Of a stretch of 64,000 bases of DNA, positions 41,708 to 52,629 are shown piece after piece. Position 1 is the stretch's first letter. Each line of letters begins with the position of its first letter. This DNA comes from Melitaea cinxia (Eukaryota; Arthropoda; Insecta; Lepidoptera; Nymphalidae), in the NCBI RefSeq assembly GCF_905220565.1, contig NC_059406.1:16777314-16841313 (forward strand). The letters are read 5' to 3'. A program made the position numbers and the translations under genes. The notes under the pieces are model-generated. The model saw nothing but the letters and a program-made list of their open reading frames with translations. It did not search any database and was not told where the DNA came from.

Positions 41708-41878
41708 CGACGCGACGGTCCCGACTAATAATAAGCACTGGATACTGATTGTTACTAATAGTAAGGAATATATCTACCAACCCGCAGTGAGGCAGCGTGG
41801 TGGATTAAACTCTAATCGTTCTCCTAAATAGCGAGGCCTGTTTGTCCAGCAACGGGATATTACAGGCTGAATCAAGTC
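41708..41878 (+). mobile_element. SINE-A 3' half
   Basis: GACGCGACGGTCCCGAC, ATAGTAAGGAATATATCTAC, CAACCCGCAGTGAGGCAGCG, GTGGATTAAACTCTAATCGT, CCAGCAACGGGATATTACAG then GCTGAATC. Confidence 0.68.
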
Positions 41879-42740
41879 GGTATTTACTAATGTTGTCTAA
41901 GTTGTCGCTAACAAGTCGCTAACTTAGTTATGAGATTGTGGAGGTCGCTAGACATGCTTGTATAGTGAAATATATATATTTTAATTTACTCCTTAGGACG
42001 TAACAAGAATATAATTGTTTGTTCTTAAATAAAACTATACCAACTTACATCGAGCAGTCTGAGGCCCCCAGCCTACCACGCAAAATAGGCGCACTAAGAC
42101 GTCGTGTTGCGGAGAATAGCCCGTGGAAAATCAATCAATCAATCAATACATCGAGAAGTAATATAAAAATGAAATCAGGTATAATTCAAAAACTAACCGT
42201 CAGATCATGGCAAGCACCTAGCTTGATGTTTTGGTAATCTTGTATATGGGAGGAATCATCAAAATCAGTACACAGCAAAAAGTGGGCTCACACATATTCT
42301 TAATCATCAATATTGATTCGTTCATTCATTTGGATTAAAGGCTTTCAAAATATAATATTCTTTCAAAATTTCAAACTTCTGTCATTAGTGGTCTTCTTCT
42401 TCTTCTTCAGGTTAAAATGGCTTTCAATAGTGCCAAATGATCACAGATGATTTCGCCAATGTCACGTAGAAGTCATTAGTGGTTAAGGTCGGGCGTTGAT
42501 ATGTCAGTCGGGACATTGCCTTTCGAAGACATTGTTAACTTTCTTTGATCTCTGATTTGATATTCGCCAGTTAATTAATATTGATATAATTATGACATTT
42601 TCAAACTTGTTTTGAACATCTCTTAAGCAAGATAATTGGAGATACTATTGATAGTGTCCCCTACTTATAAATAATATTGATATGCAAATAAGCAGTTCAA
42701 GCTGGTTCTATTACTTTCTTAATTTTATTTTGTACTAGCT
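41879..42740. other. Unassigned sequence
   Basis: About 860 bp. A CTT trinucleotide run at 42390-42410 and nothing else recognised. Confidence 0.4.
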
Positions 42741-42957
42741 GCCCTGAAAGACTTCGTTCTGTCAAAGTTTAGTAAAAATTAAATAATATTACGTTTTCCG
42801 AGTGATCGCTTTATTTTTATTTTTTTAGTATTAAAACCTTCCGCGGGCCTTAAGAAAGATACAAAAAATAAATAAGCCGAACTGGTCGAGCCATTCTCGA
42901 ATTAACGCGCTTAGCAACATTCATTTTTATTTATATACGAGTAGATATAAGCTAGGA
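42741..42957 (-). mobile_element. ACTAGCTG-type non-coding repeat
   Basis: ACTAGCTGCCCTGAAAGACT to TTATATACGAGTAGATATAA. Ends resemble the REP-J/K/M group and the interior includes CTTCCGCGGGCCTTAAG. No second copy in the window, so it is assigned by its ends only. Confidence 0.4.
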
Positions 42958-42968
42958 ATTACAATCAC

Positions 42969-43302
42969 GCTTTAGCCTGTAATATCCCACTACTGGGCAT
43001 AGGCCTGTTTTCCCATGTAGGAGAAGGATCAGAGCTTAATCCACCACGCTGCTCCAATGCGGGTTGGCGGATATATTCCCTACTATGAGTAACGATCGCT
43101 ATCAGGTGTACATGATAACAACCGAGACCGACGGCTTAACGTGCTCTCCGAGGCACGGTGGGAGACCCACAAGGACTGCACAAGCACCCAGACCACGGCA
43201 AACACCTACATGGCCCATACAAATGTTTGTCATGTGCGTGGATCGAGCTCGCAACCGCCAGCGTAAGATCCATGGCTGTAACCGTTGCGCCAACGTGGCG
43301 TC
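42969..43302 (-). mobile_element. SINE-A, full length with target-site duplication
   Basis: ATTACAATCAC flanks it exactly (42958-42968 and 43303-43313), fixing the element at 334 bp. Minus-strand order: GACGCCACGTTGGCGCAACG (box A), GGTTGCGAGCTCGATCCACG (box B, eroded), CCGTGCCTCGGAGAGCACGT, GAGCAGCGTGGTGGATTAAG, GCCCAGTAGTGGGATATTAC, AGGCTAAAGCG. Frames drawn across it are shadows. Reference copy for the family. Confidence 0.9.
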
Positions 43303-43313
43303 ATTACAATCAC

Positions 43314-43775
43314 ATTAAGCTTGTTTTAATGTATTTTTATTAAGTACACAATTATGTATATATGTATAACAATCGACAAAAGTTCATAAGTTAAATAAAT
43401 AATAAATACAGTTCCAATACAATCTCCAACAAATTAATCTAAAATTATACTAATTATTTATGTATATATTTATGTCAAGTTGACAAGGCCTACCTTGTAC
43501 TACTATTCTAAATTCAACACAGTGGAGTCCCATAGATGTCAACAAGTTTTTATGGATCCCATAAATATCAATTGCAAGGGTTTGATGAGAATACGAAAAA
43601 TAGGATAGCATTATTTGTTTCAATTTTGTGGCAAATAATAACATAAATGGTTTTAAATAATATTTTTAGTTAATCCTTTCAATTTTATAACACACAATTG
43701 CTAAAATATCTATGAATAAAATATTTCAATAGATACATATTATATATATATATTTATTTATTTATTTATTTGTTA
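43314..43775. other. Unassigned AT-rich sequence
   Basis: A short (AT)n/(TTTA)n run at 43740-43770. Otherwise nothing recognised. Confidence 0.4.
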
Positions 43776-44033
43776 AATCGAACATCGATACAACGTAGTT
43801 GGGCGAAAAAACAGTCAAGTAATGACGCATTATGAGAAAGAACTCAAAATGTACTCGCCAGATTCCAATTAAATTTAAATGAGACAACATGACACGCACC
43901 GCCTTTCTGGAAAAAAAAAGAAAAAAAAAACGTAGAAATCGGTCCACTCATTAAAAAGTTCCTAGGTAAAAGGTTCAGAAAAAATACACTCGAGTTGAGA
44001 ACCGCCTCCTTTTTTAGAAGTCGTTTCAAAACC
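43776..44033 (-). mobile_element. HINE, 3'-eroded
   Basis: Plus-strand ATCGATACAACGTAGTTGGG, AACAGTCAAGTAATGACGCA, GAAATCGGTCCACTCATTAA, GAGTTGAGAACCGCCTCCTT, TTTTAGAAGTCGTTTC. The 3' hairpin side is missing. Confidence 0.68.
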
Positions 44034-44391
44034 GTCGTTAAAAGTATTCTCATTATTAAAAAAAACTATTAAGCAAACTTAAATAAATCCATGACTATTA
44101 GAAAGCTATCATCCTAAAGTTAAATAGGCTACAAACAATAACATTATGACTCGTTTCAGGAGAACAATGGCCGTAATAGTAAACGTTGTTGAGACAGAAA
44201 AGGACATCCAGTGTTGTACAAAAATAGCCTGAACCGAGGATGCCTCTGATCAAAGGGCTGTCGTTTAAATTTGAAACAGCTACAAACGAAAGACGTGTTT
44301 TCAGAATACAACGTTTTCAAATAAAATGTTAGTAATGCGACAGTTTTATATTTAGATCGCTTCTGAACGATTTAAATATTACATTGGAATA
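44034..44391. other. Unassigned AT-rich sequence
   Basis: Nothing recognised. Confidence 0.4.
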
Positions 44392-44702
44392 CTAGCTAAC
44401 CCGGCAAACGTTGTCTTGCCGCTAAACGCTATTTAAAAATAGGGGTTGATGGTAGAGGGTTGAAAATTTAGGGTTGTATGTATTGTTTAATGTTGTATCA
44501 TAAAAAAATAGAAATTAAAAATTTTGTCTAAAAAAAAAAAATTAGGGGTGGACTACCCCTAACATTTAGGGGGATGAAAAATAGATGTTGGCCGATTCTC
44601 ATAGATACCGGATAAGCACAAAAAATTTCATCAAAATCGGTCAAGCCGTTTCGGAGGACTATGGCAACGAAAACTGTAACATTAGAATTTTATATATTAG
44701 AT
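44392..44702 (+). mobile_element. REP-J, uninterrupted
   Basis: ACTAGCTAACCCGGCAAACG, AAATAGATGTTGGCCGATTC, TTTCATCAAAATCGGTCAAG, CCGTTTCGGAGGACTATGGC, closing AGAATTTTATATATTAGAT. Reference for the split copy at 22452. No ORF and no obvious TSD. Confidence 0.65.
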
Positions 44703-44962
44703 AAAATATTGTGAATACTTTAAGTATAAGATGTTTTAAGAATCATAGATAATTTTGGATATTAAATAACAGAAAATAAAAAGTTTATTCATAACAATAT
44801 GTAATTGAAAATTATGAAAATATTGCAATAATGCACACGTATATTTCGCACGAACACGTATATAACCCGAATGAGGAAGTGACATTATGTTCACAGCCAA
44901 ACTATAAATTTTTTTTAATAAAGGTAATTGTTATATATATATTTTTTTAATATATGTAATGG
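44703..44962. other. Unassigned AT-rich sequence
   Basis: Nothing recognised. Confidence 0.4.
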
Positions 44963-45200
44963 TACAGGTGTTTGCCGTGGTCTGGGTGTTTGTGCAGTCC
45001 TTGTGAGTCTCCCCACCGTGTCTCGGAGAGCACGTTAAGCCGTCGGTCCCGATTGTTATCATGTACACCTGATAGCGATCGTTACTCATAGTAGGGAATA
45101 TATCCGCCAACCCGCATTAAAGCAGTGGTGGATTAAGCTCTGATCCTTCTCCTAAATGGGGAAAGAGGCCTATGCCCAGTAGTGGGATATTACAGGCTCA
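44963..45200 (+). mobile_element. SINE-A 3' two-thirds
   Basis: TACAGGTGTTTGCCGTGGTC to GCCCAGTAGTGGGATATTAC with a few-base deletion at GCATTAAAGCAGTGG. The tRNA head is missing. Confidence 0.78.
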
Positions 45201-45214
45201 AGCGTGTGCGTTTT

Positions 45215-45315
45215 CTTTGGGGAGTAAGGTGGAACGAGTGCCCTGAGTTGCCCTTGATGTTCGCGATACTATTGTTGTTGTCGGCGTCTCTAGGCTCTGG
45301 TAACTGCTCATCACC
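45215..45315 (+). mobile_element. REP-C remnant
   Basis: GGGGAGTAAGGTGGAACGAG, TTGTTGTCGGCGTCTCTAGG and TGGTAACTGCTCATCACC follow REP-C order loosely. Confidence 0.35.
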
Positions 45316-46302
45316 TATGTATTTATCGAGAGACCTATGTTGGTATCTTTCCAAAGAATGATACTCTAATTCCCTCCCTGTGACCGTGTCTATATTCAAT
45401 TTAAATCATAAAATTAATAGCAAACACTCACAAAAACAATACGCACAAAATCACTTGCACCTGATTTTTTGTCCAATAATAATTTTCCATATTATTACAA
45501 ACAAACATTGGACGAAATTAAATTTATTTTTCATTAAAAATCGTATTGTAATCATTCACGAATGAACGATGTGAAAAGCGTTCACATCGCGATCTTTCAA
45601 TTAAAAACCGATAATTTTTCAATTCGTTCGCGAATGATTAACGACTGACCGAACGAAATAGGCATGTATTACTAATTAACTCGTCTATACGTACTGCACA
45701 GATGTTGTTGCTGACGAAGAGATTTTACACATGCTAAAAAAAACTCTATGACAGTTGTGATAAAGATCAAAATGGCTTGCATGTCGAATTTAATAGAACT
45801 GATTTTTAAAATTATTCTTATATTGTGTAGTGTCTTTGTACCTATAAATTAAAAGTAATTAATTTCTCAGGTTAAAATTTTTTAAAGAGAACAAAAAATA
45901 TAAAATACCTACACACACATATAATAATAATAATATAATAATAATTTTATTTCAGACAAAGTCCATTCAATTAAACAGCAGAATACAAACATAATTAAAA
46001 AACAGAGAAAAAACCAAAATAAAACATAGGAAAATAATAATAATAATATAATATATATCGTTTTTTCTCGTTTGCCAACAAATACATTTATTAAAAACTC
46101 AACACTAGTTCAAACCGTATAACCGCACCGCACCGTAAATGAAGTATTATCACAATGTTATTTATCAGTTACTTGGAGAAATAAGAAACGTTCTTAATAC
46201 AAGGTTGTAATAGGAAATACATAACCTAATTATCACAAGAGATAATCTACGTATCTCACTACAGCTAGTTAATATGTAAAAGTGTTTGCTGTTAACACAT
46301 TC
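45316..46302. other. Unassigned AT-rich sequence
   Basis: Includes TAATAA microsatellite patches at 45915-45950 and 46030-46060. No gene. Confidence 0.45.
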
Positions 46303-46617
46303 ATCATTACATCATCATCACAGCCTATACAGTCCACTGCTGGACATAGGCCTCCACAAGTTTACGCCAAAAATAACGTGAACTCATGTGTTTTGCCCAT
46401 AGTCACCACGCAGGGCTGGCTTTGTAACACCGAAGACGCTGCTGCCCGTCTTCGGCCTGTGTATTTCGAAGCCAGCAGTTGGATGTTTATCCCGCCACCG
46501 GTCGGCTTTTTAAGTTCCGAGGTGGTAGCGGAACTGTGTTATCCCTTAGTCGCCTCTTACGATACCCACGGGTAGAGAGGGGGTGGCTATATTCTTTAGT
46601 ACCGTAGCCACACAGTA
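46303..46617 (-). mobile_element. RTE-d element, near full length
   Basis: From GTGTGGCTACGGTACTAAAG (minus) to GTCCAGCAGTGGACTGTATA and an ATG tail. A 25-bp deletion removes the GCTGGGCAGGCGGGTTGGTG block. The 97-codon frame across it is a shadow. Confidence 0.78.
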
Positions 46618-46785
46618 CATTGTACGAACATAAATCAATAAAGACTGTCGCTCGGACAAAATCATTGCGTGAAATTTCGATTCGTGTCGTAGCGACATAT
46701 TTTTTCTCCAATGCATAAAAAAGTCACAAAACTCTTTCTGTATTCTCTTTCTCTTATACAATTCGGTACAGCTTACCAATGTATA
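46618..46785. other. Unassigned sequence
   Basis: Nothing recognised. Confidence 0.3.
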
Positions 46786-46834
46786 ATTGTGATTACTCGC
46801 AAACGAAAAATATTGACTTCAATTTAATAAAACA
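46786..46834 (-). mobile_element. HINE 3' end fragment
   Basis: ATTACTCGCAAACGAAAAAT and TTGACTTCAATTTAAT on plus, a decayed 3' terminus. Confidence 0.5.
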
Positions 46835-46839
46835 ATTAG

Positions 46840-47080
46840 TAACAGGTATGTTGAAAAAGGGGTCAATTATATGCGCGTCATTAGAATTTAGCTTAATACT
46901 GTTTTCAAGCAGTATTGTGTTCCTGTTGGTGAGTCAGGTACCCAGAGCTCCTGGGGGGGATTGGGGGTTGGGTCGGCAACGCGCTTGCGATGCTTCTGGT
47001 GTTGCAGGTGTCTATAAGCTACGGTAATCTCTTACCATCAGGTGAGCCGTACGCTTGTTTGCCGACCTAGTGATGAGTGA
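46840..47080 (+). mobile_element. REP-C, near full length
   Basis: AATACTGTTTTCAAGCAGTA, TGTTCCTGTTGGTGAGTCAG, GGGGGGGATTGGGGG, GCGCTTGCGATGCTTCTGGT, TCTCTTACCATCAGGTGAGC, GCTTGTTTGCCGACCTAGTG. The A-tail is lost or replaced. Confidence 0.68.
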
Positions 47081-47784
47081 GAAAACTCAAAAGGCCGATC
47101 TCAGTCATCACTCACTCAGTAAAACAAATATGATACACACACAAATACAGTCAAATTTAGTACCTTCGTTTTTGCAGTTGGCTACAAATGACCGGATCAG
47201 GAAATTAGTCAGATCGACCCAAACTAAAATAGAGACGATATAATGTTTACTTACTTCCAAAATCCCTTTCCGTGTAACGGTCATATAGTGAAAAACAACA
47301 AATGATACACAAAGTAACGCTCCCTGGAGATAGCGCAGTCGAAGCTCGAATAGAAATGACCGCATTACAACACCGTACGGCCCACGACAATTATGGGTTT
47401 CGTGGAAAAACTGTACAAGGAACTCTATCACTAATTACAATGGCACAAAGATGAGAATAGTATAACGGATGGGATAGGGTTTTGAAGACAGCGTTAATAA
47501 AGGTATTCAACTTTATGGACGATATAGCTGAATAAAATATACAGAACCAAGTTACGAATCGGTAAAAACTAATATAGGAAATGAAGAAAAGAACAGAGGG
47601 TAATTTATTTTAGGTATATTATTAATAATGCCCTGAAAATGTAGGGGCAAAGATCTTGTTAATGCTAGTGGAAGAGAGTTCGATCTCTACTCGTAGTTAG
47701 TTGAAAGAAGCGGTTGTACTAGAGTTTTATTTAAAGTGGAGATTTGGGTCTCGATTCACAATTTTTGATATACATCTCAAGACC
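47081..47784. other. Unassigned sequence
   Basis: A 107-codon minus-strand frame (47108-47431) is rich in hydrophobic and Cys residues but has no recognisable domain. Not called. Confidence 0.4.
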
Positions 47785-47968
47785 ATGGGATAACCATCTA
47801 ACTGCTGGCTTTGAAATACACGGGCCGAAGACGGGCAGTAGCGTCTTTCATGCGACAAAGCCAGCCCTGCGGTCACCAACCCGCCTGCCCAGCGTGGTGA
47901 CTATGGGCAAAGCACATGAGTTCACGTTATTTTTGGCGTAAAAAGTGGACTGTATAGGCTGTAATGAT
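47785..47968 (+). mobile_element. RTE-d 3' part
   Basis: GGGATAACCATCTAACTGCT through CCAGCGTGGTGACTATGGGC to GTGGACTGTATAGGCTGTAA. About 35 bp (the AAGCTTGTGGAGG...CCAGCA block) are deleted near 47940. Confidence 0.72.
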
Positions 47969-47984
47969 CTCAAGATATATTTAT

Positions 47985-48155
47985 ATATATTAAATATACA
48001 AATAAATAAAATTAGAGTCTGTTTGTAATATTAAAATAACTGCTTTTTACTAAATGCATATGGATGTAAAAACGGTACATATACCAAAATAACATTAAAA
48101 AAAAAACATCTGTTTCTTTGTTCCGGCTAGTCTCTGAAACGGCTGGACCTGATTC
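47985..48155 (+). mobile_element. REP-K 5' half
   Basis: ATACAAATAAATAAAATTAG, ATATTAAAATAACTGCTTTT, ACATATACCAAAATAACATT, TCTCTGAAACGGCTGGACC. The match then stops. Confidence 0.62.
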
Positions 48156-48669
48156 TTAGAATAATCAGACAACATGGTACTGCTAAAAAAAAATTATAAA
48201 AACAAAATTTATTGACAAATTGTAACTAACCAAACTTCCTTAGTCCCAAGCGTCCTTAATTTTAAGAAACTTTTAGCAAGATATATCTTTAACCACCCAT
48301 TTACTATGCAGATGTTTATCAAATCGCCAAGCATAAATTAAAATGTACTCAACATCACTTGATATTTTTAAAAGCTTCCACAAACTTAATAAGAATAAAA
48401 GCACCTGAAGACTTAAGTACTTAAAATGATATAGGTGCAAAAAATGAGAAAGCGTTTAATCTGTTCAGCAGCCATTAATCTCTCCCAGTCCAGCGCGCAG
48501 GGATCATTGTGCTCCGTTATATATCGTACGTTACTTTCGTACTAGGAAAAGTCGATTAAAACTCTCAAATGTGTTATCCTAATGTTGGGTACAAAGAATT
48601 TATTCCCGTAAAGGCGTTGTTTACAAACTTATTCATTTTTAAAGTCACTTCACATTGTAACATCTTGTT
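48156..48669. other. Unassigned AT-rich sequence
   Basis: Nothing recognised. Confidence 0.4.
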
Positions 48670-48892
48670 CATAATATAGATTAGACTGAAAATAACCTTA
48701 TAGAAGATCACATAATACTGTTATCAAATAGAGTTGTAAGGTGACCAGAGCTCGTGCGGGGATTAGGGGTAGAGTCGGCAAAGCGCTTGGGATGCTTCTG
48801 GTGTTGCAGACGTCTATGGGATACGGTAATCACTTACCATCAGGTGATCCGTACGCTAGTGGGCCAACTTAGTTGTAAAACAACACTATATA
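48670..48892 (+). mobile_element. REP-C, diverged
   Basis: ATAACCTTATAGAAGATCAC, GTAAGGTGACCAGAGCTCGT, GCTTGGGATGCTTCTGGTGT, AATCACTTACCATCAGGTGA, TGGGCCAACTTAGTTGTAAA. Confidence 0.62.
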
Positions 48893-49838
48893 TTACTTTG
48901 AAACCAAATTGATGGCTTAAATGTCAGATCGGTATGAACAAAATATCAATTAACGTATGAATTACTTTGAGAAAAAATATTTTGATAAAGAAAATTGGTC
49001 TGAATCATCTTCAGCATCACCTAATATCATATTTCTGTGAGAAAAAAATACATAAACCTGACCCAGAATCCATTTCGATGTTGAATGATATGCGTTACTT
49101 ATATATTCTGTTATCTACTTAAATATACGTACATAAAGCAGAAAGATAACATTTCCATTTAGGCAATATTACAATATGTAGGCAGGCTCTATTAATGCGG
49201 ATGAATTATTCACGGCTGTAACACCAATTGTTTATGGATCTCATTGTTCTGAAGTCTGAATCTGCATATATATTAAATCATTTATTTTTTTAAGCCTTAG
49301 AGCGTTCAATCTTGATTTCTCACTATGAACAAAATTTTAGAAGTGTTCCCTGATCCGATGATGAAATACCTCGTTTTATTAATTATTTTTTTGGGGATTA
49401 GGGTTAATTAAAGCGGTGACTGAGAATAAATTTAAAATTTGTTTTAAAAAGAAATTAATAGCTTAAACTGATTATTCAGTGAGGATTACATAGATGACAA
49501 AGATATACATAAATGTATGACTAAGTGAGGCGTGTTTCATACAAGATATTACCAAATTCGCATAAAAACACAGTTCATATATTTTTTACTATACTAGCTG
49601 AAGTAGCTACAATAAAATAATTATTAACGTTTACATTCAACTGTTGAACTTAACAAGGTTGTAATGAGTAAAATAAAGTTGTAGGGTCTTAAAATCTTTT
49701 TTTTTTTTGTAACTCTTTTTATTAATCAATTTTTCGTTCTGAACAGATTAAAATCTCCTGCTAGAATTCTATAGAGCTATTATTAATATGAAAACATTGA
49801 TAATTACATTTGTAAATTTATTAATACTCAAAAAGCAC
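48893..49838. other. Unassigned AT-rich sequence
   Basis: About 950 bp with no recognised family. Confidence 0.45.
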
Positions 49839-49901
49839 ATTTTAACCGACTTCAAAAATGGAGGAAGTTACTCAACTCGACCGTATACATATATATATCT
49901 G

Positions 49902-49937
<36 letters not shown>

Positions 49938-50062
49938 TGTTCGGGGACAACTTTGTTGGAAAGGAGATATCCCAATATTAATTTTTTTTCGTCTACTTAC
50001 GTTGTTTAACTTGTCGATGTAATTGAAGTCGGTTTTTTTCGTTTGCGAGCAAACACAATTAT
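49839..50062 (+). mobile_element. HINE, full length, minimal form
   Basis: Smallest complete HINE. 5' TTTTAACCGACTTCAAAAAT, CTCAACTCGACCGTATA, an (AT)n core at 49885-49940, TTGGAAAGGAGATATCCCAA, GTCTACTTACGTTG, TTGAAGTCGGTTTTTTTCG, hairpin GTTTGCGAGCAAAC, ACACAATTAT. This layout (inverted subterminal repeats, microsatellite core, hairpin outside the 3' repeat) is the one described for DINE-1/Helentron-type elements. Confidence 0.78.
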
Positions 50063-50717
50063 TCGTAATCCAATTTCGAATTGGTGTGAAACAAATTCAG
50101 CCATTCAGGCAGCCTCCGTTTCTATTGCGATATATTTTTTCTTTTCGGAGCTTGAGATAATGAGAACAAAGGAGAAAAATTCTACCTATACATTATATTA
50201 TTTCGTTACCAATTTATTTTGCTAGTAATGTGAGTAAGTAAAAGGATTACGATCGATAGCCGACTTACCTTTGTCAATTATTCTAGTACTTAGCAATTCT
50301 CTGTGATATTATTTGCAAAGAAAAAGTGTAAAGTTACATTTTGGCAATAAATGCTGCTTGTATTCGAAAATAATAGTTTTCAGAAGGACAAAGGTTAAAA
50401 AAAATATTTTAAAATATTTCAATAAATATTTGAATGACGCATGTCTTAAAATGTCATATAAGTTATCCGAATATATTAAGAAGATAATAAGCTACTAGAA
50501 GTACTTACTAATACTGTGCAGGCGATGTCGCGGGTACCAGTTAGTTCACTAATAAGTGGGTAACATAAAAGTAAATAATACGAATTCATAGAAGAGCTAA
50601 AATTCAGACGTTTATAAGAAATTCGTCGAAAATTGTAAACAGAAACTAAAACAAGGTATATAAAAATTAATAGTAAAATAATTGTGCAAAATAATCTTCT
50701 CAATGACAAATTTCTTG
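50063..50717. other. Unassigned AT-rich sequence
   Basis: Several 60-77 codon frames, all AT-rich and featureless. Confidence 0.4.
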
Positions 50718-50926
50718 ACGTGAAACTTCTTTGTAATCGTTATAATTTGAAACTCGACGAAACGAGAATGCGTCAAAAAAGAAAGAAACACAAATGTGTA
50801 GGACAGATGAGATACAGGTTAAAATGAGCGACGCGTGTTGCAAACCGCTTACGACTTTTTCAAAAGACCGTTATCATTTTCGATAGAACAAAATCCTACG
50901 TTTTTATGACTTTTCAGAAGTTCCAC
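50718..50926. mobile_element. MITE-H copy
   Basis: ACGTGAAACTTCTTTG on the left, CTTTTCAGAAGTTCCAC on the right, core AACTCGACGAAACGAG, GAGCGACGCGTGTTGC and CGATAGAACAAAATCCTAC. Same orientation as 4495-4739. Confidence 0.6.
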
Positions 50927-51680
50927 ACACTATTTTTAATAATGTCACATAAAAATAATAGATACAAGTATCTCTTAGAATTGTATTTATCGAATTTTCC
51001 ATTTAGACTAAGGTTTTTATTTTTAGAGAGACGAAAGCCGAGACTATTCTGTTTCAATGAGAATTACCTTCCGAAATATTAAAGTTTTAACATGACATTT
51101 TAATTTAACTCTGAATGCGAGGAACAAAGACATGTGACACACTATTGCGGATCTGATTCGGGGTTATGAATGAGTTTGACTCGTCTCTCTGTCAGCAGTC
51201 AAAATAACGTCATGAAAAATCAAAGAACAACTGGAAAAAATATGACATTCATTTTCAATTCCGGTGTTATGATGATAATGTCTAATTATTTAAAAACTTA
51301 CTAACAAAGATTTTTTAATACTTTCCATATTAATTGTTTTGGTAGAATCAAATACGGGTTTACGCGTGGTTACCTGTTCTCTGCCATATTTTGAAGCTGG
51401 TTCGTATGTGACTACAGTTCTGCTGTAGTCGTGGTAAAACTAGTCTGGATGTTTCTTCTCATGGATGACCTCGCCGTGCCGAGAACAGCGGCAGACAGCA
51501 GTAAATTAAGTTAGTTCCAGTTGTTATTCTAAACTCGAGACTATGCCCTTATTGCTTAACCAATCACGATTGTTATTATTTAGAAATTTATCCGTAATAA
51601 ACTATTAGAGTAGCGTGACTGATTAATCTAGAAATTTTGTTCGTTTTACGGGATCCTTGTTTAATAATGGGACATTTAGC
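50927..51680. other. Unassigned sequence
   Basis: 51360-51540 is moderately GC-rich (GACCTCGCCGTGCCGAGAAC) with no family. Nothing else seen. Confidence 0.42.
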
Positions 51681-52010
51681 TTCAGCCTGTAATATCCTCA
51701 CTACTGGCCATAGGGCTCTTTCCCCATATAGGAGAAGGATCAGAGCTTAATCCACCACGCTGCTCCGATGCGGGTTGGCGGATATATTCCCTACTATGCG
51801 TAACGATCGCTATCAGGTGTACATGATAACAACCGGGACCGACGGCTTAACGTGCTATCTGAGGCACGGTGGGGAGACCCACAAGGACTGTACAAACACT
51901 CAAACCCCGGCAAACACCTGTATGGCCAATACAAATGTTTTTCATGTGCGAGGATCGAATCCGCAACCGCCAACGCAACACATACAATCCATGGCTGTAA
52001 CCTGTAAGGC
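51681..52010 (-). mobile_element. SINE-A, near full length
   Basis: TTCAGCCTGTAATATCCTCA on the left to the eroded head GGCTGTAACCTGTAAGGC on the right. Box B GGATTCGATCCTCGCACATG on minus is good, box A is lost. No clear TSD. Confidence 0.78.
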
Positions 52011-52019
52011 TAAAAAGCT

Positions 52020-52230
52020 TTTGTACCACTAAGGTGGAAACCAAGCCTACAGTATATTTGACGGTATATTATTACCGCCGACCATAGGCTCTGTGACCCC
52101 ACCCTACCTAGCTCTGGCTTACTCACCACTAGGACACACCACTTGAAAGCAGTGTTACTTACTGTAATCTTTGTCAGGTGGTGTGTCGGGCTGCTCCTGA
52201 ATTTGAGTAGGATATTGCCTACTGTACTCT
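52020..52230 (-). mobile_element. Possible REP-C relative
   Basis: GGCTTACTCACCACTAGGAC and GAAAGCAGTGTTACTTACTG read on the minus strand like the REP-C CAGTA...GAGTAAG block. Weak. Confidence 0.3.
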
Positions 52231-52257
52231 ACGTCATTAATCTCATAATTCTTTTAA

Positions 52258-52629
52258 GGATATGTAGCTGTGTTCATTTATAATTAGAAAGGCATTTTTA
52301 ACGTTTTTATTATTATTATTTTTTTATGTAAATAAAGTAAGTAAAGAGTTTAAGACTACTGCATACTTCTAGACTCTTTTTTTATTTTTACTTTTTGTTA
52401 CTTTTTTACTTTTACTACTTTTTTTTACTTTTTTTACTTTACAGGATATGTAGCTGTGTTCATTTATAATTAGAAAGGCATTTTTAACATTTTTATTATT
52501 ATTATTTTTTATGTAAATAAAGTAAGTAAAGACTTTAAGACTACTGCTTACTTAGAGACTCTTTTTTTATTTTTACTTTTTTTTTACTTTTTTACTTTTA
52601 CTACTTTTTTTACTCTTTTACTTTACTTC
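52258..52629 (+). repeat. 186-bp tandem duplication
   Basis: Copies begin GGATATGTAGCTGTGTTCAT at 52258 and 52444. Each includes AATTAGAAAGGCATTTTTAA, TATGTAAATAAAGTAAGTAA and a T-rich ACTTTTTTACTTTTACTAC tail. Near-identical by eye, with small changes in T-run lengths. Confidence 0.88.

Noticed and set aside
47108..47431. 107-codon minus-strand frame as a membrane protein
   Set aside because: Hydrophobic content is what AT-rich DNA gives; there is no clear signal peptide or family motif.
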